A stretch of DNA of 64,000 bases, from contig NZ_JANCPR020000011.1 of assembly GCF_028657195.3 (NCBI RefSeq), forward strand, positions 151,288 through 215,287, in the 5' to 3' direction. This document shows, one piece after another, positions 43,735-51,226 of this stretch. Each line of letters opens with the position of its first letter. The stretch's first letter is position 1. The translations under genes and the position numbers were made by a program. Below the pieces are notes generated by a model. That model was not told where the DNA came from, did no database searches, and saw only the letters and a list, made by a program, of their open reading frames with translations. This DNA comes from Streptomyces iconiensis (GTDB taxonomy: Bacteria > Actinomycetota > Actinomycetes > Streptomycetales > Streptomycetaceae).

Positions 43735-44694
43735 GTGCCGGAGCTGTACGGGCCGATCGAGCCGTATGACAGCGGGATGCTGGAGGTCGGGGACGGCAAC
43801 CACGTGTACTGGGAGACGTGCGGGAACCCCCGGGGGAAGCCCGCGCTGGTGGTGCACGGCGGGCCGGGCTCCGGATGCGGCGAGGAGTGGCGGCGGCTCT
43901 TCGATCCGCTGCGCTACCGGATCGTGCTGTTCGACCAGCGCGGCTGCGGTCGCAGCACCCCGCACGCGAGCGACCCGGCGACGGACATGCGCCACAACAC
44001 CACCTGGCACCTGGTGGCCGACATGGAGCTGCTGCGCGAGCATCTGGGCATCGACCGCTGGCTGTTGCACGGCGGCTCCTGGGGCTCGACGCTGATCCTG
44101 GCCTACGCCGAGCGGCACCCCGAACATGTCTCGGAGATCGTGATCGCCGCCGTGACCACCACGCGGCGCAGCGAGATCGACTGGCTGTACCGGGGGGTGG
44201 GTCGTTTCTTCCCCCGCGAGTGGGAGCACTTCCTCGCCGGCGCCCCGGGCACACCGCGCGAAGGCGACGTCGTGGCGGCGTACGCGCGGCTCACCGAACA
44301 CCCGGACGCCGCCGTACGGGCGCGCGCGACGGCCGACTGGTGCGCGTGGGAGGACGCGGTGCTCTCGGGCGAGACGAGCGGCGGCGCACGCCCGTACGGC
44401 GACCGTCCCACCGAGGCGCGGCTGGCGCTGGTGCGGATCTGCGCGCACTACTTCTCGCACGGGGCGTGGCTGGAGGAGGGCGTGCTCCTGCGCGAGGCCG
44501 ACCGCCTCGCCGGCATCCCGGGCGTACTGGTACACGGCAGGCTCGACATGGGCGGACCGCTCGACACCGCCTGGCAGCTCGCCCGTGCCTGGCCGGACGC
44601 CGAACTGCACATCGTCGAGAGCGCGGGCCACCTCGGCGACGCGACGACCCGCGAGCACGTACTCACGGCCCTCGACCGCTTCGCGCCCCGCTGA
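43735..44694 (+). CDS. pip: Prolyl aminopeptidase
   Basis: Removes N-terminal proline from peptides. A 319-residue alpha/beta-hydrolase with the family-specific GGPGSGCGEEWRRLFDP oxyanion loop, DQRGCGRSTPHA, nucleophile elbow GGSWGSTL, catalytic aspartate near VHGRLDMGGP and histidine in SAGHLGD. No signal peptide, so cytoplasmic. The GTG start follows a GAGGGG site. Confidence 0.93.
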   Translation: MPELYGPIEPYDSGMLEVGDGNHVYWETCGNPRGKPALVVHGGPGSGCGEEWRRLFDPLRYRIVLFDQRGCGRSTPHASDPATDMRHNTTWHLVADMELLREHLGIDRWLLHGGSWGSTLILAYAERHPEHVSEIVIAAVTTTRRSEIDWLYRGVGRFFPREWEHFLAGAPGTPREGDVVAAYARLTEHPDAAVRARATADWCAWEDAVLSGETSGGARPYGDRPTEARLALVRICAHYFSHGAWLEEGVLLREADRLAGIPGVLVHGRLDMGGPLDTAWQLARAWPDAELHIVESAGHLGDATTREHVLTALDRFAPR

Positions 44695-44736
44695 TCGCGG
44701 CGTGCCTACGCGTCGGACCAGCGGTACGCGTACGCG

Positions 44737-45531
44737 TCAGACCGGCGGCACGAGGGCCGCGTACCGGTCGATCAGGGACCGTTCGCCGTCGATCTCCAGC
44801 CGGTCGGCCGGCAGCCTTCCCCAGAGGAAGAGCATCAGGTCGGAGGCCGTACCGGAGAGCCGGACATCGCTGGGCGCCGCCCGCCGGACGTGCGTGACGG
44901 TGTCGCCGTCGAAGCGGACGGTCCACGCGCCGGGCCCGTCGGTCTGCCGGAAGCCGTAGCTCTCGCCCTTGCCGGGAGGCGCTTCGTTCCGTGCGCGCCG
45001 GGCCGGCACCATGGTGTCGAGGTTCTGCGTCACGCCCTCGACCGCCAACTCCGTATCGAACGGCGAGGCTTGGCCCATGATCCCTTCGGCGTCCCAGCGG
45101 TGCACGGCCACCTCGACCGTCTGTATCCGCAGCCAGAACCCGGCCGTCCAGTCGTCGGACCAGCTCCACACGCGCTGCGCCGGGTCCGTGTCCCGGAACC
45201 GCTCGGCCAGTCCGGCGGCTCCCCGCTCGAACCAGTCGACCAGTACGGGCAGTACGGGTGTCCTGTTGGGCGCGTTGTCCGGGTGCGGCCAGGCCGTGAG
45301 ATCGTCAGGCAGCTCGTAGAGCGACAGGTCGCTGAGGTCCGGCTGCTCCAGGAGCCCCCGGTCCAGGATGCGGCGCACGAAACGGTGCACCCCACCCAGG
45401 TGCACCGCCAGATCACCGGCCCGCCAGCCGGGACACGAGGGCACAGGCGGCGCCTCCTGCTCACCGACCGTACGCCTGACGGCGTCGGCGAAGGCCGTGG
45501 CTTCACGCTCGAAGTGCGGCAGGTAATCCAT
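44737..45531 (-). CDS. Mycothiol-dependent maleylpyruvate-isomerase-family protein
   Basis: A 264-residue protein of the DinB-like/MDMPI superfamily. The helical N-terminus reads ATAFADAVRRT, VPSCPGWRAGDLAVHLGGVH. The metal-site helix reads RIQTVEVAVHRWDAE, supplying the E and H ligands. The C-terminal domain ends DLMLFLWGRLPADRL. Such proteins use mycothiol in isomerisation or thiol-transfer reactions; substrate unknown. The ATG at 45531 and a GTG at 45537 are both plausible. Confidence 0.85.
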   Translation of the reverse strand: MDYLPHFEREATAFADAVRRTVGEQEAPPVPSCPGWRAGDLAVHLGGVHRFVRRILDRGLLEQPDLSDLSLYELPDDLTAWPHPDNAPNRTPVLPVLVDWFERGAAGLAERFRDTDPAQRVWSWSDDWTAGFWLRIQTVEVAVHRWDAEGIMGQASPFDTELAVEGVTQNLDTMVPARRARNEAPPGKGESYGFRQTDGPGAWTVRFDGDTVTHVRRAAPSDVRLSGTASDLMLFLWGRLPADRLEIDGERSLIDRYAALVPPV

Positions 45532-45593
45532 GGCCACACTCTGTCAGTTGGCGCTACGCCGCTCCATGCCTCTCCCTTGCCCTTCCTCGCTCA

Positions 45594-45870
45594 GTGCCCC
45601 TTTTCCCGGAGGCCGACCAGGTCACGGACGGCTCGGCGCCACCGCCCGCGGCGACGGTGAGGGATGCGAACGGCATACCGGCGCCCAGACCATCGACACC
45701 CAGTCCCTCGGCGCCCAGGAGCAGCGGCTGCCCGGGGACGCACCGCTGCGCCCCGACCTGTTCCCGGACGCGCTCCCGCACGGCCTTCCCGGGAAGGGCC
45801 CGCCCGCCTACGGCGCCCGGCCGGCGGGCGCGGCCACCCGCCCGCGGGGCCCATACCTGAGCCGGCGAGG
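45594..45870 (+). pseudogene. Possible frameshifted gene remnant
   Basis: Third positions are almost all G/C first in one frame (PEADQVTDGSAPPPAATVRDANG) and then in another (AQTIDTQSLGAQEQRLPGD, running to about 45865). A single shift near 45670 would join them. No ribosome site or known homologue. It occupies most of the 600-base gap before the cold-shock locus. Confidence 0.25.
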
Positions 45871-45958
45871 GGAGAAAATCGGGGCGAGCCGCCCCGAGGA
45901 TTTCTTTCCCGGCAACGGGTGCTGAATTGGTTTTCTTCGCCGCACCGGCACTCCGTGG

Positions 45959-46131
45959 TAGTGTCTATGTTGGTTGCAGTTATGGTCCCCAGAAACTCCG
46001 AGCACCCTCACCGTGTTTCCATCCCGGTGGGAGCTCTTTTGCATTTCGGTCATTTCCGGCAGGGTAATCATCGCGGCGACACGGAGTACGCACCGTGCGG
46101 GCTCCTGGCACTGCCCCGAAGGAGATGTGGC
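45959..46131 (+). promoter_or_regulatory. Probable promoter and long 5' leader of the cold-shock locus
   Basis: A TAGTGT (-10-like) at 45959-45964 lies in an AT-rich island (45920-46080). A leader of roughly 160 bases would follow before the ATG at 46132. Long structured leaders are typical of cspA-type genes, where they control cold-shock translation. The AAGGAG ribosome site is at 46119-46124. Confidence 0.4.
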
Positions 46132-46233
46132 ATGACTGCAGACACCGCGAAGTGGTTCCGCACCGCAGAGGGTTACGGGCCCATCGAGCAGACCGACGAC
46201 AACGCCGCCGCCGAGAACATCGTTCCCGTCTGA
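46132..46233 (+). CDS. 33-residue truncated cold-shock-domain peptide
   Basis: MTADTAKWFRTAEGYGPIEQ matches the first two strands of bacterial cold-shock proteins (…GTVKWFNxEKGFGFIxQ). The frame then departs into a short tail, NIVPV, and stops. The RNP1 motif is altered (EGYGPI in place of KGFGFI) and strands 3-5, including RNP2, are absent. So it cannot form a normal nucleic-acid-binding barrel. The ribosome site is strong. No downstream frame carries the missing part, which argues against a simple frameshift. It precedes the DEAD-box helicase as full cold-shock genes do. It may be a leader peptide or a relic. Confidence 0.6.
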   Translation: MTADTAKWFRTAEGYGPIEQTDDNAAAENIVPV

Positions 46234-46412
46234 CGCGCACTCCACGGCCGGGCACCCTCCTGAGTGAGCCCCGACCGCCGCGCCCCGGGGCCTGGCCCCA
46301 CGTGGACGGCCCCGCCGCCCGCAGCCAGGCCATGAGGCCACACCGCCTCTCCGCCGGACCGATCTGCCCCGACCCCGCTGCCCGTTTCGCTCCACTTTTT
46401 CCGTGTCACGCC

Positions 46413-46433
46413 TCGCCGGTCATTCACCGGCGA
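46413..46433 (+). terminator. Hairpin between the cold-shock peptide and the helicase
   Basis: TCGCCGGT and ACCGGCGA pair perfectly around a 5-base loop. It sits in the 316-base space (46234-46549) that otherwise shows no gene. It could be a terminator, attenuator or processing site. Confidence 0.45.
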
Positions 46434-46549
46434 GTACGCACCATGAACGAATCCTTTACGCATTTCACTCGGCCCGTTCTCATAATTCTCCGCGTTGCGC
46501 ATTCGCCGCGGGAATTCCTTGGTACGTGCCGCATCGAGGAAGGTCCCGC

Positions 46550-48073
46550 TTGAACCGCACACGTACGAACGACCGCTACTCCCGCACCCGCACCGGCGGT
46601 GGCTCGGGCTCCGGGAGGGGCGGCAGCCGCTTCGGTGGCGCACCCGCAGGACGGTCGGGCGGTGCCCCGAACAGGTCGGGCTCCGGCAACCGCTCAGGGA
46701 GTTACGGCCGCCGGCCGGCCGCGCAGCAGGGCGAGTTCGCGCCGCCGGAGACGCTCACTCCCGCACTTCCCGCCGTCGAGGCGTTCGCCGACCTCGACAT
46801 GCCGGCCCCGCTGCTGTCGGCGCTCAGCGCCCAGGGCGTGACCGCCCCGTTCCCGATCCAGGCGGCGACCCTGCCGAACTCCCTTGCGGGGCGCGACATT
46901 CTCGGCCGTGGCCGCACCGGTTCGGGCAAGACCCTCGCATTCGGGCTCGCGCTGCTGGCCCGTATCGCCGGTCAGCGTGCCGAGTCACGCCAGCCGCTCG
47001 CCCTGGTCCTGGTCCCCACCCGCGAGCTGGCCCAGCAGGTCACCGACGCGCTCACCCCGTACGCCCGCACCATGAAGCTGCGGCTGACCACGGTCGTCGG
47101 CGGGATGTCGATCGGCAGGCAGTCCAGTGCGCTCCGTACGGGCGCCGAGGTCGTCGTCGCGACGCCGGGGCGGCTCAAGGACCTCATCGAGCGCGGCGAC
47201 TGCCGTCTGAACCGGGTCGGCATCACCGTCCTGGACGAGGCGGACCAGATGACCGACATGGGCTTCATGCCCCAGGTCACCGCGCTGCTCGACCAGGTGC
47301 GTCCCGAGGGCCAGCGCATGCTGTTCTCGGCCACCCTGGACCGCAATGTCGACCTGCTGGTCCGCCGCTACCTGACCGACCCCGTGGTCCACTCCGTCGA
47401 CCCGTCGGCCGGCGCTGTCACCACGATGGAACACCACGTGCTCCACGTGCACGGTGCGGACAAGCACCGCACGGTGACCGAGATCGGCGCCCGCGAGGGC
47501 CGGGTCCTGATGTTCCTGGACACCAAGCACGCCGTCGACCGGCTGACCGAGCACCTGCTGAACAGCGGCGTACGCGCGGCTGCCCTGCACGGCGGCAAGT
47601 CCCAGTCCCAGCGCACCCGGACCCTGGCCCAGTTCAAGGCGGACCGTGTCACGGTGCTGGTGGCGACCAACGTCGCCGCGCGCGGTATCCACGTCGACAA
47701 CCTCGATCTCGTCGTGAACGTCGACCCGCCCAGCGACCACAAGGACTACCTGCACCGCGGCGGCCGTACGGCGCGCGCCGGTGAGTCCGGAAGCGTCGTC
47801 ACCCTCGTACTGCCCAACCAGCGCCGCGAGATGAGCCGTCTGATGGCCACGGCCGGCATCACCCCGGAGACGACCCAGGTGCGCTCGGGCGACGCGGAGC
47901 TGACCCGCATCACGGGCGCCCAGGCACCCTCGGGTGTTCCGGTCACTCTCTCCGAGGCCGCCAGGGAGCGCCCCCGCCGCAGCGGTGCTTCCTCGTCGGG
48001 ACGGAGCCGCCGCAGCGGCAGCGCCCGCGAGCGGTACAACGAGCGCGCGACATACCGGTCGGGCCGGTCGTAG
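46550..48073 (+). CDS. DEAD-box RNA helicase
   Basis: A 507-residue ATP-dependent RNA-unwinding enzyme, usually cold-inducible. Motifs in order: Q-motif FPIQAATLPNSLAG, motif I GRTGSGKTLAF, PTRELA, GG, TPGR, DEAD-equivalent DEADQM, SAT, FLDTKHAV, VLVATNVAARGIHVDN and YLHRGGRTARAG. N- and C-terminal tails are Arg/Gly/Ser-rich and presumably bind RNA. The TTG start at 46550 is supported by GAGGAAGG 7 bases upstream; no ATG fits. It stands downstream of the cold-shock peptide. Confidence 0.92.
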   Translation: MNRTRTNDRYSRTRTGGGSGSGRGGSRFGGAPAGRSGGAPNRSGSGNRSGSYGRRPAAQQGEFAPPETLTPALPAVEAFADLDMPAPLLSALSAQGVTAPFPIQAATLPNSLAGRDILGRGRTGSGKTLAFGLALLARIAGQRAESRQPLALVLVPTRELAQQVTDALTPYARTMKLRLTTVVGGMSIGRQSSALRTGAEVVVATPGRLKDLIERGDCRLNRVGITVLDEADQMTDMGFMPQVTALLDQVRPEGQRMLFSATLDRNVDLLVRRYLTDPVVHSVDPSAGAVTTMEHHVLHVHGADKHRTVTEIGAREGRVLMFLDTKHAVDRLTEHLLNSGVRAAALHGGKSQSQRTRTLAQFKADRVTVLVATNVAARGIHVDNLDLVVNVDPPSDHKDYLHRGGRTARAGESGSVVTLVLPNQRREMSRLMATAGITPETTQVRSGDAELTRITGAQAPSGVPVTLSEAARERPRRSGASSSGRSRRSGSARERYNERATYRSGRS

Positions 48074-48261
48074 TCCTCTTCGCGGGACGGCCGGCGCGCG
48101 TAGGGCCGGGCCATCCGCCTCTGGAACAGACCGATTTGGCACTGTTTCAGGGGCGGTACCGCCGTCCCGCGGCTCCCGCCCCGCAGAGTCCCGACCGACA
48201 TCATGGAGCATCCGGCCCGTATGTCTGGGACGCTAGGACTGTCGAGGTGGGACTGCCCGTC

Positions 48262-48285
48262 ATGACCGGCGCCTGTGCCGGTCAT
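48262..48285 (+). terminator. Hairpin after the helicase gene
   Basis: ATGACCGGC and GCCGGTCAT form a 9-bp perfect stem with a 6-base loop in the 349-base gap (48074-48422). The gap shows no gene. It may terminate the helicase transcript or belong to the leader of the next gene. Confidence 0.4.
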
Positions 48286-48422
48286 CCGTCCCTCCCATGC
48301 CCTTCCACGACGAGGACGGCCGGCGCACGGGGCTGGTCGCTCCGGCACAGCCAGCCGTTCCCCGCCCGCTCCCATTGACCGCCGCCCCTGTCAGGCAGCT
48401 CGTCCCTTACCTGTGAGGCATC

Positions 48423-48743
48423 ATGCACTGTGTCATCGCCCGTTTCCCGTTCGACCTCACCAAAGAGGGAGTGGTGGCCGCGATGAAGGGCATCAAGCCC
48501 GAGCCCATCACGGGCGAATCCGTGATCATCGGCCGACGTCACTTCCCGGTGAAGCAGGTGGGCGCCGTCATCACCCGCCAGGACCGCCGTGACTTCTCCG
48601 CCCGGGAAGTCACCCTGGCCATGACCCACCTCGGCTTCACCTGCCGTGCCCAGCCCGAGCCCGAGCAGCCCCCGGCCGTCACGGAGCGCCAGGCGGCGTC
48701 CGACATGCTGGGCTCCCCCCTGGGCACTCCCACCGCGCAGTAG
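48423..48743 (+). CDS. Conserved small protein of unknown function
   Basis: A 106-residue soluble protein starting MHCVIARFPFDLTKEGVVAAMKGIKPEPITGESVIIGRRHFPVKQVG. To my recollection, similar proteins are common in Streptomyces, but I know of no function. The compact alternation of strands and helices and the Cys at residue 3 suggest a small globular domain; the last 35 residues look disordered. A strong hairpin terminator follows. Confidence 0.75.
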   Translation: MHCVIARFPFDLTKEGVVAAMKGIKPEPITGESVIIGRRHFPVKQVGAVITRQDRRDFSAREVTLAMTHLGFTCRAQPEPEQPPAVTERQAASDMLGSPLGTPTAQ

Positions 48744-48786
48744 CCGGAGCCGGCGCCAGAGCCGGGGACGGTCGCGTCTGAGAACT

Positions 48787-48826
48787 GAGGAGGGCCCTGC
48801 CGGCACACGCCGGCAGGGCCCTCCTC
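48787..48826 (+). terminator. Strong intrinsic terminator
   Basis: GAGGAGGGCCCTGCCGGC and its exact complement form an 18-bp stem with loop ACAC, 44 bases after the stop of the small conserved gene. The stem is near symmetrical and could act on both strands. Confidence 0.88.
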
Positions 48827-48975
48827 GCGTACTCTCGCCGTCGGCGCCATGGTCGTGACCGGCCCCGAAGCGCCGTGGCGGTCTCGGCCCCGGCCGGCTC
48901 GAAGCCGAACAGGCGTGGCTCGCCCGTTACCGTGCATCGCTGCACGATGCGCGCCCTCCAGCGAAAGGGACAGCC

Positions 48976-49599
48976 ATGGCCCCGTACGACGTCAAGCGCG
49001 AGCAGAAGCAGCTCTACGCGCCCAGGAACACCACGTGGTCCGTCGTCGACGTGCCCGAGCAGCGGTTCATCGCCATCGACGGCAGCGGGGACCCGAACGC
49101 CTCACCCGCCTACCCCCGCGCGGTCGAGGCCCTCTACACGGTCGCCCACACCCTCAAGTTCGCCGCCAAAGGCACGGCCGGCGGCGACTTCGTCGTCCCT
49201 CCGCTGGAAGGGCTGTGGTGGTCGGACCGGCCCGACGCGTTCACGGCCCGCGCCAAGGACACCTGGAACTGGACCATGCTCCTCACCATGCCCTCCTGGG
49301 TCACCAAGGACATGATCGAGGAGGCCGAGCGGAACGCGCTGGCCAAGAAGAAGCTCCCCGCGATCTCGCAGCTCCGGCACCTGACCCTCCACGAGGGTCC
49401 CAGCGCCCAGGTGCTGCACATCGGCTCCTACGACGACGAGACCCCGGTGATGAACGAACTCCACCGGACCTATCTCGGCGCCAACGGCCTGAGGCCGACG
49501 GGCATGCACCACGAGGTCTACCTCAGCGACCCCCGGAAGACGGCTCCCGAAAGACTCAAGACCGTTCTGCGTCAGCCGGTGGAACCCCTCGACGGGTGA
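48976..49599 (+). CDS. GyrI-like small-molecule-binding protein
   Basis: A 207-residue protein of the GyrI-like family. It opens VVDVPEQRFIAIDGSGDPN, contains PPLEGLWW and the second-repeat segment HLTLHEGPSAQVLHIGSYDDETPVM, and ends MHHEVYLSDPRKTAPERLKTVLRQPV. These SHS2-fold proteins bind or hydrolyse hydrophobic small molecules and often protect against toxins. An AAAGGGA site precedes the ATG. No partner gene is linked. Confidence 0.85.
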   Translation: MAPYDVKREQKQLYAPRNTTWSVVDVPEQRFIAIDGSGDPNASPAYPRAVEALYTVAHTLKFAAKGTAGGDFVVPPLEGLWWSDRPDAFTARAKDTWNWTMLLTMPSWVTKDMIEEAERNALAKKKLPAISQLRHLTLHEGPSAQVLHIGSYDDETPVMNELHRTYLGANGLRPTGMHHEVYLSDPRKTAPERLKTVLRQPVEPLDG

Positions 49600-49624
49600 C
49601 CGGTCGTCGACGGGTAACCGGTCG

Positions 49625-49663
49625 GGCGCCAGGCCCCGGGGCCCGAGCCGGGGGCCTGACGCC
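49625..49663 (+). terminator. Terminator after the GyrI-like gene
   Basis: GGCGCCAGGCCCC and GGGGCCTGACGCC pair with one mismatch 26 bases past the stop. Confidence 0.6.
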
Positions 49664-49747
49664 TTCTGACGGGAGTCGTCTCCGGGGCCGTTCGACGGCG
49701 AACTGCGAGACGGCGGGTGAGAAGACGGCGGACGGAAAGCGGCAGGG

Positions 49748-50122
49748 TCAGCGGTCGGAGTAGCTGAAGTCGCCCACCGTCCAGGCGGTGACGTCGTGGA
49801 TGGCGACGCGGTACATCCCGCCTGTTTCGGGAATTCCGATGCTGCCCTGGAGGATGCGGGCGATGTGAAAGTGCAGGTGGGTGGGGGTCCTGCCGGGGCC
49901 GGGTCGGGTCTGCGCTGGATCGGGGGCGAAGATGCGGGAGAACGGGCCCAGATGGTCGGAGTCCGTGAGGACCTCCGAAACCCGCTGCCTCCAGACGGCT
50001 TCCGGGGCGAGCCGGCCGGTGACGACGGCGCCGCCGACGACCACGGTCAAGGACATCTGATTGCTCTGCTCGGACTCCACCATGGTGGCGATATCGACGA
50101 GGAGCTCGTCAGGGTTCGGCAT
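49748..50122 (-). CDS. GvpU-like accessory protein
   Basis: A 124-residue soluble protein. The strand pair MSLTVVVGGAVVTGRLAPEAVW and the C-terminal THLHFHIARIL...YRVAIHDVTAWTVGDFS resemble the gas-vesicle accessory protein GvpU in order and spacing. No gvp structural genes are nearby. GvpU-like proteins also occur outside gvp clusters with unknown roles. Similarity is by memory and moderate. Confidence 0.55.
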   Translation of the reverse strand: MPNPDELLVDIATMVESEQSNQMSLTVVVGGAVVTGRLAPEAVWRQRVSEVLTDSDHLGPFSRIFAPDPAQTRPGPGRTPTHLHFHIARILQGSIGIPETGGMYRVAIHDVTAWTVGDFSYSDR

Positions 50123-50254
50123 GAGAGCCGATTCTATGCGGAGGCCCCGTGCACGGCGCGCTCCCGACAGCCCCTGTCGCGGGCGCGGGGCTGTCGGGGC
50201 ACGCGACTTCTCCCCGCTCGAAGGGTTCGGGCGAGTGCGCGCTGCCCGTCCGGT

Positions 50255-50477
50255 CTAGGGCCCTTCTGATGGATCAGGCTGGATCAGGGAGCGTCGTCCT
50301 GGGGCTTCGGATCCAAGGCGGAGGAGGTGGGGGCACCTCCCGGCCGGAGGCCGGGGGACCCTGCGCAGCAGCGGCGACCGACGACAACGCCGGTGGGGGC
50401 ACCCCCCTGCTCGAAGAGCTTGGGGGAGGAGTCGCAGGGCGGCGCGAGCCCGGCAAGATCCATCAGAAGGGCCCTAG
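50255..50477. mobile_element. MITE-like element with CTAG target duplication
   Basis: The element proper (50259-50473, 215 bp) starts GGCCCTTCTGATGGATC and ends with its exact complement, so the terminal inverted repeats are 17 bp. CTAG flanks both ends, fitting a 4-bp target-site duplication. IS5-family elements of the IS427 group use YTAR-type targets, so such a transposase is a plausible source. No transposase lies inside. The interior has GC-rich runs such as GGTGGGGGCACC. One CTAG supplies the TAG stop of the thioesterase gene. Confidence 0.8.
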
Positions 50478-51226
50478 CTGTGTGCGGCGCGCAGGAGTCC
50501 CGTGATCTCCTCCGTGCGCTCGTTCACGAAGAAGTGGCCGCCGGGGACCGGTCTGAAGGTGAACTCGCCCTCCGTCAGCGCCTTCCAGCCGCGCAGCGAA
50601 GCGGGCGGGATGCTGCTGTCTGCCAGCCCGGCGAGCACGGTGACGGGACAGGCCAGCGGGGGTTCTCCGGGAGGCACGTAGGTCTCCACCAGGGCGAAGT
50701 CGGCACGCAGGCTGCTCGCCGCCAGATCGAGCGCGGCGCGGTCGTCGAACAGCTCGACCGGTACCTGCCCGTACAGGCCGAGCATCGTCATGAACGCGGC
50801 GTACGGCAGGTCGTGCAGCGGCGCGCGCTCGCCCGGTACGTGCGGCGGGCGCTGCGCCGCGACCGTCAGCCGCAGCGGCGATCGCCCCTCCGCCTCCAGC
50901 CTGCGTGCCGTCTCGAAGGCGACCATCGCGCCGAGGCTGTGCCCGAACAGCGCGTAGGGGCCCCGGATCTGTTTCCGCAGGACCGGCAGCAGTCCGTCCA
51001 TCAGGCGGTCCATGGCGCGGTACGGCGCCTCCGTCGCGCGCCCCTCCCTGCCGGGCAACTGCACCGGTACGACGTCGATGTCCGGTGCCAGCAGCCGCTG
51101 CCACGGGCGGTAGACGGAGGCTCCCTGGCCGGCGCACGGGAAGCAGAAGAGGCGCAGCCGCGCCCCCTCCCTGGGAGGGAACGGGAGCCATGCGCTGCTG
51201 CTCGCAGCCGAGGTGACCGTGCTCAT
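50474..51226 (-). CDS. Type II thioesterase
   Basis: A 250-residue alpha/beta-hydrolase that clears misprimed carrier proteins or releases products from PKS/NRPS lines. It has LFCFPCAGQGASVYRPW, nucleophile elbow FGHSLGAMVAFE, catalytic aspartate region VLAGLADSSIPP and histidine in PGGHFFVNE. Its ATG overlaps the PKS stop (ATGA), so the two are co-translated. The stop codon lies in the CTAG shared with the MITE-like element; since the target supplied CTAG before insertion too, the protein end was probably not changed. Confidence 0.92.
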   Translation of the reverse strand: MSTVTSAASSSAWLPFPPREGARLRLFCFPCAGQGASVYRPWQRLLAPDIDVVPVQLPGREGRATEAPYRAMDRLMDGLLPVLRKQIRGPYALFGHSLGAMVAFETARRLEAEGRSPLRLTVAAQRPPHVPGERAPLHDLPYAAFMTMLGLYGQVPVELFDDRAALDLAASSLRADFALVETYVPPGEPPLACPVTVLAGLADSSIPPASLRGWKALTEGEFTFRPVPGGHFFVNERTEEITGLLRAAHS

